Shown: piece after piece, positions 57,606 to 64,000 of the stretch | Numbering within the stretch: the stretch's first letter is position 1 | How the letters are laid out: every line of letters begins with the position of its first letter | Source of the DNA: Takakia lepidozioides | Lineage: Eukaryota > Streptophyta > Takakiopsida > Takakiales > Takakiaceae | DNA: 64,000 nt | Direction: 5' to 3' | Assembly (NCBI GenBank): GCA_030704615.1 | Contig: CM060731.1 | Location: 77,666,756 to 77,730,755, forward strand | Position numbers and translations under genes: made by a program | Notes under the pieces: model-generated | The model's input: the letters and a program-made list of their open reading frames with translations, nothing else | The model's database searches: none | Told to the model about the DNA's origin: nothing

Positions 57606-59701
57606 ATGGCTGCCACCTCTGCAATACACAAGGTATCCTTCTCACTTGGTTCTGAGAAGAGAGAGCAGAGGAACTGACAGGGAGGACACAGGCAAAGAGG
57701 AATGCGGATTTGGTTCTGTCACTGTGCTATATCCAGAAGTTGTTATCCATTATTGATAAGAATACTCTTATATGCAACCTTCGGTACTTCAACCCTGCAT
57801 TCTTCTAACGTATGCTGCACCCTACATTCTTAGTGCTTCAACCTGTTATCGGCATTTTCATACAGAAGGCACGATTGAAGAACTTGGGTCATCATGCTTG
57901 GACATAATGCTTCGGCTTCCAGATATGATAAAGAGTTTGTTGAAATCTTAACCTTCCATACTGCGGCCAGGTTGTGGAAGAGAGCTTGGTGAATGTTGCG
58001 AAGGCTGTTGAAGAACAAATAGATGATGAGTTAGCTAAGCTGGACAAGCTGGACGATGATGATTTCGAGAGGTTGCGAGAGCAGCGACTCCAGCAGATGA
58101 AGAAGCAAGCCTCACAGCGCCAGCAATGGTTGAGTATAGGTCATGGCGATTATCAGGAGATATTCTCTGAGAAGGACTTCTTTGCTAGGGTAAAGGGAAG
58201 CGACCGTGTCGTCTGCCATTTTTATCGCGATAATTGGCCTTGCAAGGTGCAATATCTTCTCCTCATCTTGAACGAGAGGCTTGCGTGGATTTTGTCTTAC
58301 AGCTTCTTTCTTTCTCTCCCAAATAGAGGATTGCCGTCCTGATAGCTGTCCAGCTATCAGGACGTAAACATTATACTTTCAGTCTGATGTCAATGTCAGG
58401 TCTTGCCGTCACCTCTCAATTGCCTTGCCTGCTACTGGAAAAGTAGATCAGACTTATCTCTGGCCTGCCCCTGTTATGTAATGGTTAAGGCTAGTCATGA
58501 AGCACCCAGTTGGAAGGTTTGAATAGTTCATAATGTAGTTAGCACTGACACCAGTAGTTATAGAAAATTTCTATGGATGTAAAAATACTATCTATGTCTT
58601 GGTGCCCACAACACTTGGCTCTCCTTCCTTTCCAGATAGTGTCTTATCTTAGAATCGGCATTTCTGTGCTTGTTGCAATATAACACCGGGTTGACCAAGC
58701 TGTCATCTCTACCACAGGTGGTTGATAAACACTTGAACATACTGGCAAAGCAGCATCTGGAAACGAAATTTGTGAAGATCAATGCAGAAAAGAGTCCCTT
58801 TCTGACAGAAAAGCTGAAGATAGTCATGCTGCCAACACTGGCACTGGTGAAGAAAGGCAAAGTGGAAGATTATGTGGTATGTATTCAACTACAGGGTCTT
58901 TGTTAGTGGGTTGGGTAGACTAGGGTCAGAACTGTCACATACAAGGAAGTTGGGAAGAGGCAGATGAAAGGCAAGAAGAAAGGCTACCCCTGTCACTGTT
59001 GAGGGTCGCTCCGACTAGACTTCAGTGGATTCCAGTAGTTCTGGCCTTCCAACCACATGCTAAGTTTGTACAGAGCAGAAAATAGCTCCTCAGTACGACA
59101 TCAATTTGATTCAAGTATAGAGCTCAATATTCTGCGCCCAATATTCTCAATACTGAGGTACAGTGGCAGATATTCAAAGAGGGCTCTCATTGTCTTGCTT
59201 AGAAGAGTAACCATCATAATCCATCAGAAAATGACTATCATGCCCATTGGACATCTTTTCCAGTTGGGCCTCAGAGAGAGCACGGAGAGCGAGAGTGAGC
59301 TTTGGATGCTAGACTCCTGTTTGATACTGATGGGGTCATTTTTACAGCAATCACATGAGCTGCACTGAGGCCTTTAGGCTTTGGGTACAAGTCTAGTTCA
59401 TACATCACAGTTTGGAGAAAACAAATGACTTGTACATTATGTTCTCCAAGCCGAATGACGAACCTATAAACGAAACGGGTCTGATTCTAAACTTTCCTGA
59501 TTTCCTTCTGTATAATAGGTGGGCTTTGATGGCCTTGGTGGCACTGACGACTTCAGCACAGAGGATCTTGAGGAGAGATTGGCAGCATCTGGGGTCATTG
59601 AAGGTGAAGGCAAGGTAGCCCGACTCCCAGCATCAGCTTCCCTATCCAAACGCAGTGTGCGACAAGGCAGCAGCGGGCACAATGATTCAGATGAAGATTG
59701 A
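57606..59701 (+). CDS. Thioredoxin domain-containing protein 9 (TXNDC9/PhLP3-like)
   Basis: Four exons, all phase 0: 57606-57632, 57971-58246, 58718-58876 and 59519-59701, giving 214 residues, close to the plant family length. The amino helix carries DDELAKLDKLDDDDFERLRE and RLQQMKKQA. The thioredoxin-like fold has DYQEIFSEKDFF, VVCHFYRDNWPCK (one cysteine, so no CxxC redox pair), KFVKINAEKSPFLTEKL and VMLPTLALVKKGK. The tail has DDFSTEDLEERL and a DSDED ending. Family members (phosducin-like 3) assist chaperonin CCT in tubulin and actin folding in other eukaryotes; a redox role is unlikely given the single cysteine. Exon 1 encodes only nine residues. Confidence 0.92.
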
Positions 59702-60089
59702 CTCCATAAAGAGATCACAGAAGTTGCTGATGCAAATGATGCAAACTTCTTATTACAGTCTTCAAACTAAGTCTCCCGGTAAAATAGCTGCAACAAGAAC
59801 AAAAACCAAACAGATGGTGGACCTTGTCCTGGTAGGAGACTGCATACCAGATCGATTTTTGCATCTTCTCTATTGAAATTCCAGAGATGACTGCTCTTTG
59901 CTGAGATAATGAAAACTCAGGGGCTGATTGTAGCCTCTATCAGTGGTTTGGAAGAAGTGTTTCTTGAGACTTTCAACGCAGCTTGCCCACAGCTCTTCTT
60001 CCCTGTTCTGCTTTGTCTTCCCAAGCTTTCTTTCCTTCCATGCCCCTCCCTCTAACTGATGAGTGCTCCGGGAAAGGAGAAGACTCCTT
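59702..60089. other. 3' flank of the TXNDC9-like gene
   Basis: Probable 3' untranslated region and spacer. No other gene seen. Confidence 0.4.
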
Positions 60090-60260
60090 GACGAATGAGA
60101 ACTAGTATTCATCCAAAATGCCCACTTTCGTCTACGTATAATCTGCGACGAATGAGAACTAGTATTCATTCACAATGCCCACTTTCGTCTACGTATAGTC
60201 TGCGGTGAATGAGAACTAGTATTCATCCACAATGCCCACTTTCGTCTACGTATAGTCTGC
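60090..60260 (+). repeat. 57-bp tandem repeat, three copies plus a partial fourth
   Basis: Copies at 60090-60146, 60147-60203 and 60204-60260 differ at only a few positions. A partial fourth copy (GACGAATGG) starts at 60261. Each unit holds AATGAGAACTAGTATTCAT, itself partly palindromic around ACTAGT, and CACTTTCGTCTACGTATA. Confidence 0.9.
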
Positions 60261-60911
60261 GACGAATGGCTGATGAATTCGTTCATCCGTGATCATCCAT
60301 ATATTATCCGAAGAAAATGAATGAGACAAAAGGTCGTTGAAAAGCACAACGAAAAGAGAAAAGGAAAGGCGAATGGGTACAGAGCACGTGGCAAAACGGT
60401 GTCATGTATAGCCAGGCGAGGTCGCCACGTGCAGGGTCGGTTTCGCCAGTGGCGATTGCCAAAATGAGGGTTTTGGCTTTAGGGTTTGCTGTGCTTCTTG
60501 AGTGACTTCTTGCAACCCCAGGCAGGTCTGTGGAGCTGGTCTGCCTGCCTGCCAAATTTGGGACTTGCTTTGCTGTTTTTGCAATTGCGTGTGAGCATTC
60601 GAGCATTCTGTGTTCTCGGGCGTGGGCTGGGGCAGTGGTGTTTCTCAAATTTGGAGCTCTCCGCGTGTCTTGGGGCATTCTGGGTGTCTATGGAGAGTAG
60701 GAACAGTGTTGCCAAATTTTGAAGCTTTTCTTGTTTTGGCGTTTTGCTTGTGAGATCTCGTCTGCAGACATTGCTCCTGCGAGAGAAATTTAGAGAGTAT
60801 CCTGCGGTTGTTGCAATTGCGTTTGCTGAGCTTGTTGTCACGGCCGCTCTCCCTACGGACGCATTTTGGGTGTACTCACCAGCCGTTACGCTGGATCTCT
60901 CACTCTTTGGG

Positions 60912-61359
60912 ATGGACTCCAACATGTCCCCGGATGACGGGAACCATGGAAGTGACTCGGAGATGCCAGCGGAATCCGTCAAGATGGAGGGCGATAAAGA
61001 CGACGACGTGATTTCCCAGAGACTCGGGGGCATGGTGGCCAGCACAGATGGCAAGAAGAAGAAGGGCAAGCGAGGAGGCAGACCTAAAGCTGATGTGTGG
61101 GAGCTGTTCAGCACCTACGGCGAGCGCAACGAGCGCACCCGCAGATTCTTGGTAACCTGCAATGCTTGCGCTGCCATCATCGACGGCAGAGTGGACGGCA
61201 TGGAGCGCCATGTTGGCTACGACTGCCAGAGACTGAACGAAGATGAGAAATCCAAATGGCAAGAGAAAGTGGTAGAGAAAGTGAGGAATGTGAAGGTGGA
61301 GGGCGGAGGTCTGCCCAGCACCAAAGGCCCTCCCAAGCGCGTGAAGAAGATGAAGAGGG
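60912..61359 (+). CDS. BED-type zinc finger and AT-hook protein, 5' exon
   Basis: I chose the ATG at 60912 (MDSNMSPDDG) over 60744 because the 56 upstream residues are hydrophobic and unlike the rest. After an acidic start comes a basic KKKKGKRGGRPK AT-hook-like patch. A BED-like finger follows: VWELFSTYG, TCNACAAIIDGRVDGMERHVGYDC, with Cys-x2-Cys and His/Cys ligands. BED fingers bind DNA and occur in hAT transposases and proteins derived from them. The frame runs on to 61583, but after the GGTGAGG at about 61358 it becomes low-complexity, so the exon probably ends there at a donor site. No transposase exon was found downstream. It may be a domesticated hAT-derived gene; that is a guess. Confidence 0.6.
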
Positions 61360-63351
61360 GTGAGGCCTTCTTCCCACAACACAGCAGTTTGTTGGCAGCG
61401 GCTATGGCTTTTCAAGCTTTCGCCAGCTTTTGCCCCGCACCTTGTTTTCGCCAGCTGCCTGGTTTCGCCACCATGATCCGACCTCGCCATGGCGATGGCA
61501 GCCAACCTTTGTGCCAGAGGCTGTCTGTTTGTCTGTCTGTCTCTCTGTCTGCCTTTCTTCCTCCGCACTGGTTTTCTTTGTGATATTTTGGGGAGGTGGG
61601 TTAGAGGACAGAAGTTGTTATCTGTCAAACCCACCTTCGTTTTCTATCTCAATGTCTGACAGATTCTTGCCTGCTCGTACTGCACGAAAAAAAGGGGCTT
61701 GTGATGGGGCCTGCTTCACTATAATGGTGGGTTGTTCAGTATGTAGAGTGGTGGGATATGAGATTGGGTTTTACTCTTGTTTTCTGCTCCTCCATCTCGG
61801 TGGCGGTGATGGCGTCTTCCACACGTCGCTTTCGGCCCCGCCAGCTCTGTCTCCTCCCGTCACTCTCAGGCCGCACTAGTCTGTTTTATAGCCGTCTGCT
61901 TCCTCGAACATTATTGCGGCCTTTTGTGTGCTTGTGAAACACGATTGGTTGTGTGGATCTGAGGAACTTTGGCAGCATTTCTGTCCCGTATTTGAACCTC
62001 CATACTTCGGAGGTTGTCTCCGATCAGTGACAGTCGGCATTGTCTACACTTTGGGTGTTCTGGTAGCTCTGTCTGTCTTGTAATGCCAAGAGAGATTGCT
62101 AGCTGCCGTGAACACCCATCTATGTCTAAGTTGCAACCGAGAAACGGGCTACGAGATCACGGATTCGTTGGCCATAGCACAATGCCATATGGTATAGACC
62201 AAAGGATGTTCTTCAGTGAGTACGAGCTGATTTCATCATCAAATGGGAAGAGACTCAGTAAGAACGACTAGCACACCACCCTACTCGTACCCAACTCTTA
62301 CATTGTTCTGCCGTTGTGGACAAACAATTGATCGCTTTGAGTGTAGTGATGATTACTATCTGGATAGTTTCTGGCATGGAGGTATGGAGATCCATTGCAT
62401 CTTAAGCTGTTCAATGTGGCAATCAGATGCAAGGTGTCGAGTTGTTTCACTCGGGATGGGCCAAAGGGTTCTGCTGAGTGATGGTCTCTAGATGTTGCTG
62501 TTCAAGGATCTGTAACTCTAGTTATTTCTCCTTAAGCAGCTCTGCAGCTTTCACACTCTCGCATAGTAAATGGAATGTGGCGCAGTGATGGAAGCCACTG
62601 TAATCACTTGTTGGCAGTAGAAATTTCGGATCATTCTCAATAGGAAAGTGACCTAACAGGCATTAGCAAGCTCGATGGATTAGCACACTGGGACTAAAAT
62701 CTGTAACCAGAAATGTTAGACTAGCAAGCTTACATTGGTGATGTTGGGTGTCACACTATGCCAATGGCGGATAGATAATAGGTCATGTGGAGTGGCAACA
62801 TGTGCACCATGTACTGTGGCTATGAGCTGTTGAGTTCAGTGTCAGATCCAAGAAGTAGAAGACAAGTTTGCGCCGATTGTTTAAATTTTGTTTCTGCATC
62901 ATCCAGGCTGGCTCCATGTGGTTGGCGAAGCAGACTGTAGCCACAATTTTGAGATAGGTTGTAACTATCTGTTTTGATCTGTTATCCACAACCGAGATTC
63001 TTATTTTCTTATTCTTTTTTTTAACAAAAAGCTTTTTGAAAAGCCCTCGGCTGTTCTCCAGGCGCCATTGCAGGGTGATTCTCTGCAACCTGTTTACCCA
63101 AGAGCTGATCTGTCCTTATTTGTCTCACATTCAGAGTACATCTCCACCAACCAGTGGATCCTTTCTTCTTGTAGATTGCTTGCTCGTTGCCATGGACCTG
63201 GTTTTCTGATTAAATGCCTGTGTTGCAATGGTTATCATTTTTGCATCACATGTTGGCACTACTGTTGATTGTAGAAGATATGAGCGCGTCCTCAGACTGA
63301 TATTAACTCATTCTCCTTGTCTGCTACTGCTGTTTCTTTGTATGTTCACAG
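61360..63351. other. Intron or intergenic DNA, about 2 kb
   Basis: No further exon of the BED-finger gene and no other domain was recognised. A GTCT/TGTC microsatellite lies at about 61522-61553. The last 300 bases should contain the 5' region or an intron of the aminoacylase gene. Confidence 0.35.
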
Positions 63352-63674
63352 GGGTTACAAGTGATGAAGATGCTGTTGAGCGCTTCCGTGAATATTTGCG
63401 TATTCCTACAGTGCACCCTGACCCAGATTATAGTCCAGCTGTGCGATTCCTACTCACACAAGCCTATTCAATTGGCCTTGATGCTCAGACAATTGAGTTT
63501 GTGAAGAAGAAGCCTGTTGTGCTGATTTCATGGAAGGGGGAACATCCCTTCCTGCAGTCGGTACTACTCAACTCCCACATGGACGTTGTACCGGTGGAGA
63601 AAGACAAGTGGAAATATGACCCATTTGTTGCATACATGGACGACAATGGCGACATTTTTTCAAGAGGCGCCCAG
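63352..63674 (+). CDS. Aminoacylase-1 (M20 metallopeptidase), one exon; gene continues beyond the window
   Basis: The exon is bounded by TTCACAG (63345-63351) and CAG/GTATCT (63674/63675). It encodes VERFREYLRIPTVHPDPDY, an LLTQAYSIGLDAQTIEF segment and LLNSHMDVVPVEKDKWKYDP, where His and Asp of HMD are zinc ligands of the M20 family. It ends in IFSRGAQ, so the next ligand (D of GAQD) should open the following exon, outside the window. The enzyme removes N-acyl groups from amino acids. The frame is also open upstream to 63228 with a hydrophobic LLLLFLCMF stretch that might be a signal peptide if no intron is present; plant homologues vary on this. The 326 bases to the right edge are intron. 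Confidence 0.85.
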
Positions 63675-64000
63675 GTATCTATCCTTGTTAAGAGATGTAG
63701 ATAATGCTGTTATGCGCAATTTCTCAATTCAGGGGGTGCCATTTATTTCACAATGTACGGCTGACAGGTACAGTGTCAGACTGTCTGTCAAGACCTACTT
63801 GACACAATCTTTCCTAACTGGGAATCAACTCAAGTGTGTAATGACCGCTCTCTTGGACCCCCTTTGTAAGATGAAATTGTCTGTAGCTTGTTTTGAACCC
63901 AAGTGTGGAAGTAGGTGGCATTGTAGAAGAGTGTCGAGCAAATTGGCACTGCCTCAACCAGTAAGACTTAAAATACTAGAAATGCCAAACGCATAATCAG

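Noticed and set aside
60900-61634. 244-codon minus-strand frame opposite the BED-finger exon
   Set aside because: It is a shadow of the plus-strand coding exon, which has a recognisable zinc finger.
1-64000. tRNA or rRNA genes
   Set aside because: Scanned by eye only; no cloverleaf with a GTTC-A-TCC arm or rRNA core sequence was noticed. A tRNA search program would be needed to exclude them.

Overview
The window reads as nuclear DNA of a green plant of the streptophyte line. Its genes have GT-AG introns, its plant-type genes include a PTS2-bearing peroxisomal MenB, an Hsp70-8-like protein and a GONST3/GONST4-type transporter, and it carries plant-type Ty3 retroelements, hAT, tnp2 and MULE transposons. 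Introns of 0.1-1 kb and the mixture of transposon types fit a charophyte alga such as Chara better than a moss, but that assignment is inference from memory and was not tested. One 500-base run of N (27107-27606) is an assembly gap.

Layout. 1-8.3 kb: two decayed minus-strand transposon genes, a RING-H2 protein (1-1892) and a hAT transposase (4180-6979). Two arrays of short GC-rich palindromes, repeated about every 50 bp (2187-3714 and 7408-8321), flank the hAT gene on both sides. The first array also lies directly upstream of the RING gene. Promoter-like modules are repeated beside and inside the arrays. 10.0-12.8 kb: a broken tnp2/Plavaka-type transposase. 14.5-25.3 kb: a non-chromoviral Ty3 element truncated inside its reverse transcriptase (15.2-19.9 kb, plus strand), then a chromovirus whose main body is on the minus strand (21.8-25.3 kb) and whose integrase tail and chromodomain lie on the plus strand (20384-20707). 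One inversion would explain that split. 25.26-31.28 kb: a MULE-like unit bounded by CATGAGC-rich inverted ends, holding two divergent SWIM-type transposase copies head to head around the gap. 31.3-33.9 kb: minisatellite and apparently empty DNA.

34-64 kb is gene-bearing, with seven recognisable genes and one partly recognisable one. They are a GONST3-like nucleotide-sugar transporter (+, 34867-36006), an Hsp70-8-like protein (-, 37044-41178, 5 exons), an ERI1/ERI2-like DEDDh exonuclease with a GRF zinc finger (-, 42246-44726, 3 exons), a large RING-type zinc-cluster protein (+, 46908-51466, 5 exons), MenB/DHNA-CoA synthase (-, 53083-57089, 9 exons), a TXNDC9-like protein (+, 57606-59701, 4 exons), a BED-finger/AT-hook protein (+, from 60912), and the first recognisable exon of an aminoacylase-1 (M20 peptidase; +, 63352-63674) that runs off the window. 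MenB and TXNDC9 are divergent and share a 516-bp intergenic promoter region. Exon boundaries were worked out by hand. For the Hsp70, RING-type, MenB and TXNDC9 models all splice phases agree, and the predicted protein lengths are 575, 1120, 337 and 214 residues.

The most unusual content is the palindrome-array system at 2-8 kb. One of its hairpins carries, in place of its loop, a 77-bp piece of MULE transposase coding sequence that matches 27610-27686 in inverted orientation with two differences by eye.
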